The notes: a model not told the origin generated them from the sequence alone. A stretch of DNA of 26,156 nucleotides from an uncultured Clostridia bacterium (GCA_934621505.1 CAKTUU010000031.1:1-26156); one strand, 5' to 3'. Shown: positions 13,779-21,115, counted from the first letter of the stretch. Numbers and translations: made by a program.

Positions 13779-14945
13779 ATGCTTTTGATTCAAGGCGGAA
13801 CCCTGAAACCCATTGTTGGCGAAGAAATTCAAAACGGCCAGCTGCTGATTGACGACAACGGCAAAATTGCCGCCATCGGCGCTCATGTGGACGCGCCGGA
13901 AGGCGTTTCCGTGGTGGACGCTGCCGGCTGTCTGGTCACCCCCGGCTTTATCGACGCCCATTGCCACATCGGTATCGACGAGGAGGGCGTGCGCTGGGAG
14001 GGTAACGACTGCAATGAATACTCCTCCCCCATCACGCCGGAAATGCGGGCCATCGACGGCATCAACCCCCGCTGCGAGGCGTTTGCCAACGCCATTCAGG
14101 GCGGCGTTACCACCGCGGTAACCGGCCCCGGCTCCGCCAATGTGCTGGGCGGCACGTTTGTGGCGCTGAAGCTGTACGGCGACTGTGTGGACGATATGAT
14201 TGTCAAATATCCCGCCGCCATGAAAATCGCCTTTGGCGAAAACCCCAAGAACTGCTACGGTCAAAGCGGCAAGAAGGAACCGGTCACCCGCATGGCTGTG
14301 GCAGCCATGCTGCGGGAGCAGTTGTTTAAGGCCCAGCGCTACGCCGCTGAAATCGACGCCGCCCAGAAGGACCCCAGCAAGACCCGTCCCTTTGACATGC
14401 AGCTGGAAGCGCTGCTGCCGGTTATCCGTAAGGAAATCCCCTTAAAGGCTCACGCCCACCGGGCGGACGATATTCTGACCGCCCTGCGCATTGCCCGGGA
14501 GTTTGATGTGGATATTACCCTGGACCATGTAACGGAAGGACACCTGATTGTGGATCATCTGGTCAAGGCGGGCAAGCCCGTGCTGGTTGGACCGTCCTTC
14601 GGTTCCAAAACCAAAGTAGAGCTGCGGGAAAAGAGCTTTGCCACCCCCGGCATTCTGGATAAGGCGGGCTTGGAAGTTTGCATCATCACCGACGCGCCGG
14701 TCATTCCCCTGTATTACCTGCCCCTTTGCGCCGGTCTGGCCGTGAAAGCAGGTATGGATGAAGAATCCGCCTGGCGGGCCATTACCCTGAACCCCGCCCA
14801 TGTAATTGGCATCGCGGACCGGGTAGGTTCGCTGGAAGTGGGCAAGGACGCGGACATTTCCATTTTCCAGGGCAATCCTCTGCGGGATATTCAGTGCAGG
14901 ACCAAAGCGGTTTTCATCAACGGCCGCCCCGTTTATCAGGCGTAA
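13779..14945 (+). CDS. Metal-dependent amidohydrolase (imidazolonepropionase-like)
   Basis: A 388-residue amidohydrolase-superfamily protein, COG1228-like. Visible metal-binding elements are H61-x-H63 in GFIDAHCHIG, then KAHAHRADD, DHVTEGH and the active-site Asp in ITDAPVIP. The N-terminal and C-terminal strands (LLIQGGTLKP, GKDADISIFQGNPL) form the usual beta-sandwich. The family cleaves cyclic amides or dipeptide-like amides; the true substrate cannot be read from sequence, and no histidine-degradation genes are nearby, so hutI is unlikely. The ATG at 13779 is preferred because AAGGAG lies 9 nt upstream, although an in-frame upstream extension exists. It ends at a strong terminator. Confidence 0.88.
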   Translation: MLLIQGGTLKPIVGEEIQNGQLLIDDNGKIAAIGAHVDAPEGVSVVDAAGCLVTPGFIDAHCHIGIDEEGVRWEGNDCNEYSSPITPEMRAIDGINPRCEAFANAIQGGVTTAVTGPGSANVLGGTFVALKLYGDCVDDMIVKYPAAMKIAFGENPKNCYGQSGKKEPVTRMAVAAMLREQLFKAQRYAAEIDAAQKDPSKTRPFDMQLEALLPVIRKEIPLKAHAHRADDILTALRIAREFDVDITLDHVTEGHLIVDHLVKAGKPVLVGPSFGSKTKVELREKSFATPGILDKAGLEVCIITDAPVIPLYYLPLCAGLAVKAGMDEESAWRAITLNPAHVIGIADRVGSLEVGKDADISIFQGNPLRDIQCRTKAVFINGRPVYQA

Positions 14946-14954
14946 TACAAGGCT

Positions 14955-14993
14955 GTCCCCTCTGGCTTCTTTCTTCCAGAGGGGACGTTTTTA
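14955..14993 (+). terminator. Intrinsic terminator of the rimP-to-amidohydrolase operon
   Basis: Perfect 11-bp stem GTCCCCTCTGG (14955-14965) with CCAGAGGGGAC (14976-14986), followed by GTTTTTA. It lies 10 nt after the amidohydrolase stop codon. Confidence 0.92.
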
Positions 14994-15030
14994 CGTCTGC
15001 CAGCGCGGCCGTCAAATTTCTTTCTGATAC

Positions 15031-15072
15031 ACAAACGAGAGAGCCGTTCATCAGAACAGCTCTCTCGTTTGT
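15031..15072 (-). terminator. Terminator hairpin of the tRNA operon, abutting the last CCA
   Basis: Arms of 14 nt, ACAAACGAGAGAGC (15031-15044) and GCTCTCTCGTTTGT (15059-15072), enclose a further GTTC/GAAC stem. On the minus strand the GC-rich core is followed by GTTTGTGTAT, a weak T-rich tail. The hairpin begins at the base right after the CCA of tRNA-Gly(TCC). Confidence 0.75.
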
Positions 15073-15146
15073 TGGAGCGGGTGATGGGAATCGAACCCAC
15101 GTAACCAGCTTGGAAGGCTGGGGCTCTACCATTGAGCTACACCCGC
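15073..15146 (-). tRNA. tRNA-Gly(TCC)
   Basis: Full cloverleaf on the minus strand: acceptor GCGGGTG / CACCCGC, D-arm, anticodon stem CCAGC-CTTCCAA-GCTGG with anticodon TCC, T-loop TTCGATT, discriminator T, and encoded CCA. It is the last tRNA of the four-gene unit. Confidence 0.96.
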
Positions 15147-15185
15147 CTGCAGGTGGTTTGAGCATTCGACACAAACACCCGAAAA

Positions 15186-15260
15186 TGGAGCGGTAGACGA
15201 GATTCGGACTCGCGACATCCACCTTGGCAAGGTGGCACTCTACCACTGAGCTACTACCGC
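15186..15260 (-). tRNA. tRNA-Gly(GCC)
   Basis: Acceptor GCGGTAG / CTACCGC, anticodon stem CCACC-TTGCCAA-GGTGG with anticodon GCC, discriminator T and encoded CCA. It is separated from tRNA-Gly(TCC) by 39 nt; together they read all glycine codons. Confidence 0.96.
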
Positions 15261-15288
15261 ATGCTCCATATCAACCCGAATAAGAAGA

Positions 15289-15372
15289 TGGTGCGGGCGA
15301 AGGGACTTGAACCCATACGCCACATGGCACCAGATCCTAAGTCTGGCGCGTCTGCCATTCCGCCACGCCCGC
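15289..15372 (-). tRNA. tRNA-Leu(TAG)
   Basis: Acceptor GCGGGCG / CGCCCGC, anticodon stem CCAGA-CTTAGGA-TCTGG with anticodon TAG, a long variable arm typical of tRNA-Leu, T-loop TTCAAGT, discriminator A and encoded CCA. Confidence 0.95.
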
Positions 15373-15405
15373 AAGGGACGTATCAATCCTGTCGCAGGAA
15401 AGGAA

Positions 15406-15481
15406 TGGTGACCCATCGGAGGCTCGAACTCCGGACACCTTGATTAAAAGTCAAGTGCTCTGCCAACTGAGCTAATGGGTC
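15406..15481 (-). tRNA. tRNA-Lys(TTT)
   Basis: Acceptor GACCCAT / ATGGGTC, anticodon stem CTTGA-CTTTTAA-TCAAG with anticodon TTT, discriminator A and encoded CCA. It is the first gene of the minus-strand tRNA unit, about 68 nt after the predicted transcription start. Confidence 0.96.
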
Positions 15482-15555
15482 ACACCCGGGGTGTCACCGC
15501 ATAATCGGTTATCAGACCCCTTGACACGGCCGAGGTTGTTCAAACCACGGGTGAT

Positions 15556-15584
15556 ATGTTATCACAGTTTCCACGGTATGTCAA
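15556..15584 (-). promoter_or_regulatory. Promoter of the Lys-Leu-Gly-Gly tRNA operon
   Basis: On the minus strand a consensus -35 TTGACA (15579-15584) and a -10 TAACAT (15556-15561) are 17 bp apart. The roughly 68-nt leader before tRNA-Lys(TTT) contains GTGTCA / TGACAC arms that can fold. The rest of the 237-nt gap (15482-15718) holds only this promoter, an AT-rich stretch and the tRNA-Lys(CTT) terminator. Confidence 0.8.
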
Positions 15585-15673
15585 CCCCATTTTGAAAAAA
15601 TATTGCGGTTTATCCCCAAAAACCATCCGGCATATCGTTGCCCAACCTGCCAATAAAATTCAAGGGGTTTTGC

Positions 15674-15713
15674 ATAAATAGAAAATCCCGCAGGCTAATG
15701 CATCCTGCGAGAT
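15674..15713 (-). terminator. Intrinsic terminator of tRNA-Lys(CTT)
   Basis: On the minus strand ATCTCGCAGG pairs with CCTGCGGGAT (10 bp with one G-T pair; plus-strand 15704-15713 and 15685-15694) and is followed by TTTCTATTTA. It lies 5 nt past the CCA of tRNA-Lys(CTT). Confidence 0.85.
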
Positions 15714-15718
15714 CCACA

Positions 15719-15794
15719 TGGTACACCATTAGGGACTCGAACCCTAGACACCCTGATTAAGAGTCAGGTGCTCTACCAACTGAGCTAATGGTGC
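15719..15794 (-). tRNA. tRNA-Lys(CTT)
   Basis: Anticodon stem CCTGA-CTCTTAA-TCAGG with anticodon CTT, T-arm TAGGG/CCCTA, discriminator A and encoded CCA. The acceptor is GCACCAT against ATGGTGT, so the first pair (1-72) is a G-U wobble instead of G-C. It has its own promoter and terminator, separate from the neighbouring four-tRNA unit. Confidence 0.95.
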
Positions 15795-15822
15795 ATGCGG
15801 TTTGTTTCAACCAGCGAGGATT

Positions 15823-15850
15823 ATTATACACGCTTTCAGGAAAAAGTCAA
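15823..15850 (-). promoter_or_regulatory. Promoter of tRNA-Lys(CTT)
   Basis: On the minus strand a -35 TTGACT (15845-15850) and a perfect -10 TATAAT (15823-15828) are 16 bp apart. Transcription would start near 15816, about 22 nt before the tRNA. Confidence 0.85.
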
Positions 15851-15876
15851 CACCTTTTTTCAAAAAAATTGATTTT

Positions 15877-16773
15877 TTACTCCTGGGGAAACAAACGCAC
15901 GCTTTCGTCATCCATAAAATGGGGGGTATAGGCGCTGGTAGCCGCCTGACGGCTCTGCACATAGCCGTCCAGCCCAAGGGCCAGCATATGGTCCTCCACC
16001 CGCCGGTATTCCCTTGCCGTCAGGGGGCGGTCCAGTCCCGGCAGATTCACGCCGTTCATGGGGGTATACTGGCGCATCAGGCTTACCGGCGTTCCGGCAG
16101 GAAGCTGGTCGTGAATCGCGTCCAGAATTTTCAGACTTTCCCCCGTGCGCAGGGGCAGCACCAGATGGCGCACCAGTGTTCCGCTTTGCAGCATTCCCTC
16201 CCCGTCATACACCGGCGCGCCGGTCGCCCGGCACATGGCCTGAATGGCCCGCAGCGTTACCTCAAAGTAATCCGGAGCGGCGGCCAGCTGCCGGGCGGTC
16301 TGGCTGCTGGCGTATTTGAAATCCGGCAGGAACACATCCACCAGGCCCCGGGCCGCCTCGATCATCTCCACCGTCTCATAGCCGCTGGAATTCCACACCA
16401 CCGGAATGCCCCTTTTGCGCATTTTCAGCGCCTGAAAAATCGCCGGGGCAAAGTGGGTGGGGGTGACCAGATTCAGGTTATGCACCCCCAGCGCTTCCAC
16501 CCGCTCAAACAGCTGGCAAAGCTGACGGGGCGTCATGCGCCGCCCCAGCGGATGATGGCTGATGGTTTCGTTTTGACAAAATACGCAGCCCAGAGAGCAG
16601 CCGGTAAAAAAAACGGTGCCGCTTCCCCGGCTGCCGCTGATGCACGGCTCCTCCCAACGGTGAACGGCCGCCCGGGCCACTACCGGCAGATTTCCCATTT
16701 TGCAAAAGCCCTCGCCGGCATCGTCCGTGCGCAGGGCGTTGCATCGTCTGGGGCACAGATTGCAAACGCTCAT
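15877..16773 (-). CDS. Radical SAM protein, PflA-like (COG1313)
   Basis: A 298-residue radical SAM enzyme of the COG1313 group, often annotated as putative pyruvate formate-lyase activating enzyme. The cluster-binding motif C59-x3-C63-x2-C66 lies in FFTGCSLGCVFCQNE. An extra N-terminal Cys set (C4, C7, C11, C24) may bind a second metal site. Typical barrel strands follow (NLNLVTPTHF, PVVWNSSGYE, VFLPDFKY). The ATG at 16773 is chosen over longer in-frame starts because GGGAGGG precedes it and the Cys motif starts at residue 4, as in homologues. No formate-lyase-type glycyl radical enzyme is in the window, so the target is unknown. It has its own promoter at 16792-16820. Confidence 0.88.
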   Translation of the reverse strand: MSVCNLCPRRCNALRTDDAGEGFCKMGNLPVVARAAVHRWEEPCISGSRGSGTVFFTGCSLGCVFCQNETISHHPLGRRMTPRQLCQLFERVEALGVHNLNLVTPTHFAPAIFQALKMRKRGIPVVWNSSGYETVEMIEAARGLVDVFLPDFKYASSQTARQLAAAPDYFEVTLRAIQAMCRATGAPVYDGEGMLQSGTLVRHLVLPLRTGESLKILDAIHDQLPAGTPVSLMRQYTPMNGVNLPGLDRPLTAREYRRVEDHMLALGLDGYVQSRQAATSAYTPHFMDDESVRLFPQE

Positions 16774-16791
16774 ACCAACCCTCCCGGCGCT

Positions 16792-16820
16792 ATTGTACAT
16801 CCCCCGCCCTGGAAAGGCAA
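16792..16820 (-). promoter_or_regulatory. Promoter of the radical SAM gene
   Basis: On the minus strand a -35 TTGCCT (16815-16820) and a -10 TACAAT (16792-16797) with a 17-bp spacer. The start point would be about 15-20 nt before the ATG at 16773. Confidence 0.65.
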
Positions 16821-16828
16821 GGAAAACA

Positions 16829-16857
16829 TTGACGCGCCGCGGAAAGGCTGGTATACT
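16829..16857 (+). promoter_or_regulatory. Promoter of the DUF3795 gene
   Basis: A -35 TTGACG (16829-16834) and a -10 TATACT (16852-16857) with a 17-bp spacer. It is back-to-back with the radical SAM promoter (8 bp between the two -35 boxes), so the two genes could share regulation. Confidence 0.8.
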
Positions 16858-16894
16858 GGCACAGGTATCAATTTTCCGCAAGGAGGTCTTTTTC

Positions 16895-17194
16895 ATGGTG
16901 GAATCCCGCTGCGGCCTGTTATGCAGCGAATGCAAATATCGTGAAATAATGAAGTGCGAAGGCTGCCTGAAGATTAAAAAGCCTTATTGGGGCCGCAGCT
17001 GCCCCATCAAAACCTGTGTGGAGGGAAAAAATCTGACGCATTGCGGGCAATGCCAGCGTTTTCCCGACTGCAAAAAGCTGCACGAATTTGCCTTTGATCC
17101 TGCTACCGGCAGCGAAGGCACCCGCTTTGACGTGCTGACCGGCTGGCTGGCGGAAGAAACGGTTTCCGCTCCGCAGGACGCCCAAATTGGATGA
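16895..17194 (+). CDS. Cys-rich DUF3795 protein
   Basis: A 99-residue protein with about ten cysteines arranged in short pairs: CGLLCSEC, CEGC, CPIKTC, CGQC and CKKL. This is the DUF3795 pattern, common in Clostridia and archaea; a zinc or iron-sulfur site is likely but no function is established. The ATG at 16895 follows AAGGAGG by about 8 nt. An in-frame extension upstream overlaps the promoter and is rejected. It is divergent from the radical SAM gene and ends at a bidirectional terminator. Confidence 0.82.
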   Translation: MVESRCGLLCSECKYREIMKCEGCLKIKKPYWGRSCPIKTCVEGKNLTHCGQCQRFPDCKKLHEFAFDPATGSEGTRFDVLTGWLAEETVSAPQDAQIG

Positions 17195-17199
17195 AAACA

Positions 17200-17240
17200 G
17201 GCTGAAAGACTGCAAAACGCAATCTTTCAGCCTCTTTTTT
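17200..17240. terminator. Bidirectional terminator between DUF3795 and aldehyde dehydrogenase
   Basis: Stem GGCTGAAAGA (17200-17209) with TCTTTCAGCC (17223-17232), then TCTTTTTT on the plus strand. On the minus strand the same stem is followed by TGTTTTC, placed right after the dehydrogenase stop codon. Confidence 0.9.
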
Positions 17241-18606
17241 ACATCAGTTTTTTCAGCAGCTTCATTTTGTCCTCAAAGGGCGCGTAGCGCAGCGAAACGT
17301 CCGGCTTGGCCATTCGTTTCAGGATGCTCTTTTGGTGGGAAAAGGTATCGTAGCTGGCCTTGCCATGGTAGCCGCCCATGCCGCTTTCCCCCACCCCGCC
17401 AAAGGGCATATAGCTGGTAGCCAAATGCAGCACCGTGTCGTTAACGCAGCCGCCGCCAAAGCTGACCTCCCGCAGCACCTTTTCCTCCGTCTGCTTGCTG
17501 CGGGTAAACAGGTACAGCGCCAGAGGCTTGGGCCGCTGCTGAACGCGGCAAATGGCCTCGTCCAGCTTGCGGTAGGTCAGAATGGGCAGGATGGGGCCGA
17601 AAATTTCCTCCTGCATAATGGGGCTGTCCCAGGTCACATCCGTCAAAACGGTGGGAGCGATTTTTCGCGCGGACGGATCAATCTGCCCGCCGTGGCTGAT
17701 GACCCCGCTGCCCAGCAGGCCCACCAGCCGTTCAAAATGCCGCTGGTTGATGATTTTGGGCAGGTCGGGACTGGCCAGTGGCGCGCTGGAATACATCCGG
17801 CGAATTTCCGCCACCAGCGCCTCCACCAGCTGCTGTTCCCGGCTTTGATGCACCAGCACATAATCCGGCGCCACACAGGTCTGGCCCGCGTTCAGGTATT
17901 TGCCCCAGGCCAGGCGGCGGGCCGTCAGAGCAATATCCGCCGTTTCATCCACAATCACCGGGCTTTTTCCGCCCAGCTCCAGACTGACCGGGGTCAAATG
18001 GGCGCTGGCCTTTTCCATTACCAGGCGGCCCACGGACGGGCTTCCCGTAAAGAAAATAAAGTCAAAGGCCTGCTCCAAAAGGCCCGCGTTTTCCTGCCTG
18101 CCGCCCTGCACCACCGCCACATATTCCGCCGGGAACAGCTCCTGAGCCATGCGCGCCACCAGCGCCGATGTGGCCGGGGAATAGGCGGACGGCTTGATGA
18201 CGGCGCAGTTTCCCGCGCAAACGGCCCCAATCAGGGGCGCTATGGTCAGCTGAAAGGGATAATTCCAGGGGGACATAATCAGCGTTACACCATAGGGTTC
18301 GCTGTAAATCCGGCAGCGGCCCGGAAACTGGCCAATGGCTGTTTTGGCACGCCGGGGACGCATCCAGCTTTTCAAATGCCTAAGCGCGTCCTTCAGTTCC
18401 TGCTTTACCATGCAAACTTCCGTCAGGTATCCCTCATAAGGGCTTTTGCCCAGGTCCTCGTTCAGGGCGCGCAAAATGGCCGCCTCGTTATGACCGATCC
18501 ATTGCTGCAGCAGGCGCAGCTGCTTCACGCGAAATTCATAGGGCTTTGTAGCCTGGCTGAAAAAATATTCTCTTTGCGCGGCCACCAGCAAGGTAAAATC
18601 CTGCAT
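17239..18606 (-). CDS. NAD(P)-dependent aldehyde dehydrogenase (class 3-like)
   Basis: A 455-residue aldehyde dehydrogenase of the short class 3/YwdH/CalB type, oxidising aldehydes to acids in the cytoplasm or at the membrane. Catalytic residues are visible: N115 in SPWNYPFQL, E210 in LELGGKSP and nucleophile C244 in NAGQTCVAPDY. EEIFGPILP and the C-terminal MPFGGVGESGMGGYHG are also present. The ATG at 18606 is preferred over an upstream in-frame start because AAGGAGG lies about 9 nt before it. The C-terminus ends KLLKKLM, a basic tail like that of membrane-associated members. It has its own promoter and no operon partner. Confidence 0.93.
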   Translation of the reverse strand: MQDFTLLVAAQREYFFSQATKPYEFRVKQLRLLQQWIGHNEAAILRALNEDLGKSPYEGYLTEVCMVKQELKDALRHLKSWMRPRRAKTAIGQFPGRCRIYSEPYGVTLIMSPWNYPFQLTIAPLIGAVCAGNCAVIKPSAYSPATSALVARMAQELFPAEYVAVVQGGRQENAGLLEQAFDFIFFTGSPSVGRLVMEKASAHLTPVSLELGGKSPVIVDETADIALTARRLAWGKYLNAGQTCVAPDYVLVHQSREQQLVEALVAEIRRMYSSAPLASPDLPKIINQRHFERLVGLLGSGVISHGGQIDPSARKIAPTVLTDVTWDSPIMQEEIFGPILPILTYRKLDEAICRVQQRPKPLALYLFTRSKQTEEKVLREVSFGGGCVNDTVLHLATSYMPFGGVGESGMGGYHGKASYDTFSHQKSILKRMAKPDVSLRYAPFEDKMKLLKKLM

Positions 18607-18628
18607 AGGCGTTTCCTCCTTTTCCCCT

Positions 18629-18657
18629 ATTGTACCAGCCACTTTCCCGAATGGCAA
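18629..18657 (-). promoter_or_regulatory. Promoter of the aldehyde dehydrogenase
   Basis: On the minus strand a -35 TTGCCA (18652-18657) and a -10 TACAAT (18629-18634), 17 bp apart. It is back-to-back with the CorC-gene promoter. Confidence 0.7.
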
Positions 18658-18663
18658 GATGAT

Positions 18664-18692
18664 TTGACATTTCCCGGAAACTATGCTACACT
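18664..18692 (+). promoter_or_regulatory. Promoter of the CorC-acyltransferase-rrf2 operon
   Basis: A consensus -35 TTGACA (18664-18669) and a -10 TACACT (18687-18692) with a 17-bp spacer. Transcription would begin near 18699, giving a leader of about 156 nt. Confidence 0.82.
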
Positions 18693-18698
18693 AACGCC

Positions 18699-18841
18699 AT
18701 TATTCAGACCAGAAGGAGTGTGATCTCGCCGTGGACGGCGACCCAGGCAGTCGGGCCAAGGTGGGCCTGCACCCTTTCACACTCGTTGCGTTGGCGGCGT
18801 CCGTTGGGCGGCCGCCTGTTTGTCATTGATTTTAAAGGAGG
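18699..18841 (+). promoter_or_regulatory. Structured leader RNA before the CNNM/CorC-type gene (candidate riboswitch)
   Basis: Closing helix GAGTGTGA (18716-18723) pairs with TCACACTC (18777-18784). Inside it lie hairpin CGCCG-TGGA-CGGCG (18727-18740) and arms CAGGC / GCCTG (18744-18748, 18765-18769) around a 16-nt loop, forming a three-way junction. A very strong second hairpin follows: GGCGGCGTCC with GGGC(G)GCCGCC (18793-18816), then TGTTTGTCATTGATTTT, which resembles an intrinsic terminator. CGGCG of its 5' arm (18795-18799) could instead pair with CGCCG of the first hairpin. AAAGGAGG (18834-18841) comes next. The layout suits metabolite- or ion-controlled termination. I could not match it to the M-box, yybP-ykoY, NiCo, fluoride or other classes from memory. 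Confidence 0.5.
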
Positions 18842-18854
18842 CATTTATACCCCC

Positions 18855-20072
18855 ATGCAAATTCTGCTGATTTTGATCCTGCTGGCCTTATCCGCTTTCT
18901 TTTCCGCCACGGAAACAGCCTTTTCCTCCCTGAACCGTGCCCGGCTGAAAAGCATGAGCGGCCCCAAAAAGAAGCGGGCCGAAGCCACGCTTGCCCTGTC
19001 GGACCGGTATGACGAACTGCTGTCCACCATTCTGGTGGGCAACAACATTGTCAACATCGCTTTGGCGTCCGTGGGCACCATGCTGTTTGTCAGCTGGATC
19101 GGCAACGCCGGCGTCAGCGTCTCCACCGCGGTGATGACGGTTCTGGTGCTGATTTTCGGCGAGATTTCGCCCAAAAGCCTGGCCAAGGAGGCCCCGGAAA
19201 CCATCGCCATAGCCGTTACGCCTGTCATTCGCTTCCTGATGAGCGTACTGAAGCCGGTAAACTGGCTGTTTTCCAAATGGAAGGCCCTGCTGCGCCGCCT
19301 GCTCCAGGTAGAGGACGATTCATCCATGACGTCGGACGAATTGATTACCATCGTGGAGGAAGCCGAGCAGGACGGCAGCATGAAGCCGGACGAAAGCGAA
19401 CTGGTCAAGAGCGCCATTGAGTTTCACGACCTGGACGTGGGCGACATTCTGACCCCCCGGGTCAGGGTGGACGGCGTTCCTTTGGAAAGCACCGCCGATG
19501 AAACCGCCGACATTTTTGAGCAAAGCGGCTATTCCCGTCTGCCTGTCTATGAGGAAACCCTGGACCACATCGTAGGTATCATTCACCAAAAGGACTTTTA
19601 CAACCGCCTGCGCACCGGCGTGCCCTTTACCCTGAAGGATATCATGAAAAAGCCGGTATTTGTGCCGGAGGTCGCCAAACTGAGCGACACCCTGCACCTT
19701 TTGCAGAAAACCCAGTCCCAAATGGCCATCGTGGCGGATGAGTATGGCGGCACCGTGGGCATTGTAACCATGGAGGATATTCTGGAAGAACTGGTGGGCG
19801 AAATCTGGGACGAGCATGACGAAGTTGAGGAGCCCTTCCGCATGGTAAACGATCATACCTGCCGCGCCATGGGCTCCGCCAACCCGGAGGAATTGTTTGA
19901 AAAGCTGGGCATCGAGTGCGAAACCGACGCATCCACCGTCAGCGGCTGGGTGATGGAGCAGACCGAGCGCGTGCCCACTCCGGGAGAAGCCTTTGACTGC
20001 GACGGCTGGCACGCCGTGGTGCTGAAGGCCGATGGCCGCCATATACAGGAATTGGAGCTGACCCACTCATGA
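18855..20072 (+). CDS. CNNM/CorC-family membrane protein (hemolysin C-like transporter)
   Basis: A 405-residue protein with the CNNM (DUF21) membrane domain (about 1-155, starting MQILLILILLALSAFFSATETAFSS; ETAFS is a family signature), a CBS-domain pair (about 195-315, with SRLPVYEETLDHIVGII and ADEYGGTVGIVTMEDILEELVGEI) and a C-terminal CorC_HlyC domain (about 330-405). The family handles divalent cations, especially magnesium efflux in Gram-positives (MpfA-like), with nucleotide sensing by the CBS pair. The ATG at 18855 starts right at the first membrane helix; the Shine-Dalgarno is 13 nt away, a little far. An in-frame extension back to a GTG at 18720 runs through the structured leader and is rejected. 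It overlaps the next gene by 4 nt. Confidence 0.92.
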   Translation: MQILLILILLALSAFFSATETAFSSLNRARLKSMSGPKKKRAEATLALSDRYDELLSTILVGNNIVNIALASVGTMLFVSWIGNAGVSVSTAVMTVLVLIFGEISPKSLAKEAPETIAIAVTPVIRFLMSVLKPVNWLFSKWKALLRRLLQVEDDSSMTSDELITIVEEAEQDGSMKPDESELVKSAIEFHDLDVGDILTPRVRVDGVPLESTADETADIFEQSGYSRLPVYEETLDHIVGIIHQKDFYNRLRTGVPFTLKDIMKKPVFVPEVAKLSDTLHLLQKTQSQMAIVADEYGGTVGIVTMEDILEELVGEIWDEHDEVEEPFRMVNDHTCRAMGSANPEELFEKLGIECETDASTVSGWVMEQTERVPTPGEAFDCDGWHAVVLKADGRHIQELELTHS

Positions 20073-21115
20073 CCCGGCAGTGCAAGCGGGAGGCCTGGCT
20101 GGACGCACTGCGCATTCTGGCCTCTTTTCTGGTCATCGTTAACCATACCAACAGTCTGGTCTTTAAGGAGCATAGCCAGCCCGGGCAGGCGGTGTGGTGG
20201 CTGTCCATCGGGCTGTACTATATCAGCAAAATCGCTGTTCCCCTGTTTGTCATGGTATCCGGCGCCTGTCTGCTGGGCCGTCAGGAAAGCTGGCGGCGGG
20301 CGCTTGGCCGCTTTGGCCGTGTGCTGGCGGCGCTGCTGGTTTTCAGCTATCTGTACTTTTTGCACGACTGCTGGGTCAATTACGGCTTATGGCCCCGTAT
20401 GCTGCGGCTGGACCTGATGCTGTGGGACGTTTGGACGCAGCAGGTCAGCGATGGGTTCTGGTATCTGTATTTCTATTTGGGGCTTATGCTGATGCTGCCC
20501 CTGCTTCAGCGGCTGGCCGCCTCCATGCGGGACCGGGATTATGGATGGATGCTCGGGCTTTGTCTGGGGCTGGACTGCGTGTTTCCTCTGCTAAGCCATT
20601 ACCTGCCCGGATTGGCGCTTCCCGGTTATCTGCAAGCGCCTCTGTATACAGGCTATCTGGGGCTGTTTTTTGCCGGGTATTGGATTCGTGCCCGAATGAC
20701 GGCAACGCCGCGAAAACAGGCCGTCATCTGCCTGATTGCGTCGCTGCTGATCAGCATGCTGCTTACCTATGCCGAAGCCTTCCGCGCCAGCGGGAAATAC
20801 TGGTTTATGGACGACCGGCTGCATCCTTCCCTGTTTACCTGCGCGGCCAGCCTGTGCGTGATGGCGCTGTTTAAGGGGATGCATCCCGGTTTGAAAGGCT
20901 GCCATGTGCTGGCACAACTGGGCGGCTGCGCCTTTGGCGTTTATCTGATGCAGGACTGGCTGATCGCCCAAACCCGTACTCGACTGTTTGCGCCGCTGAT
21001 TCCCGTCATCGGCGCTTTCACCGCGGCTTTGGTATGGGCGCTGGCGGCTTTTGTACTGGCGCTGGCCGCCGCGTGGGTGATGCGCCGCATTCCCATCCTG
21101 CGCCGAATTATATAG
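20069..21115 (+). CDS. Acyltransferase family 3 membrane protein
   Basis: A 348-residue membrane protein with about ten hydrophobic segments. The N-terminus shows the acyltransferase-3 pattern WLDALRILASFLVIVNHTNS, with Arg15 and the catalytic-type His26; a PLFVMVSGACLLG segment follows in the third helix region. Such proteins O-acetylate or succinylate sugars of cell-surface polymers using cytoplasmic acyl-CoA; the substrate here is unknown. The start codon overlaps the CorC-gene stop (ATGA), so the two are translationally coupled. The next gene, rrf2, lies 25 nt downstream. Confidence 0.88.
   Translation: MTRQCKREAWLDALRILASFLVIVNHTNSLVFKEHSQPGQAVWWLSIGLYYISKIAVPLFVMVSGACLLGRQESWRRALGRFGRVLAALLVFSYLYFLHDCWVNYGLWPRMLRLDLMLWDVWTQQVSDGFWYLYFYLGLMLMLPLLQRLAASMRDRDYGWMLGLCLGLDCVFPLLSHYLPGLALPGYLQAPLYTGYLGLFFAGYWIRARMTATPRKQAVICLIASLLISMLLTYAEAFRASGKYWFMDDRLHPSLFTCAASLCVMALFKGMHPGLKGCHVLAQLGGCAFGVYLMQDWLIAQTRTRLFAPLIPVIGAFTAALVWALAAFVLALAAAWVMRRIPILRRII

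Noticed and set aside
13779..14945. Assignment of the amidohydrolase as HutI
   Set aside because: No other histidine-degradation genes are present, and the superfamily motifs alone do not define the substrate.
15073..15794. tRNA cluster as a possible integration site of a mobile element
   Set aside because: No integrase, no partial tRNA 3' repeat and no foreign-looking genes were seen nearby.
15877..16773. Assignment of the radical SAM protein as a true pyruvate formate-lyase activase
   Set aside because: The COG1313 group has extra N-terminal Cys residues, and no glycyl-radical enzyme gene is linked.
18720..18854. In-frame GTG extension of the CorC-type protein through the leader
   Set aside because: It would place 45 hydrophilic residues before the first membrane helix, has a badly spaced ribosome-binding site, and runs through the structured RNA.
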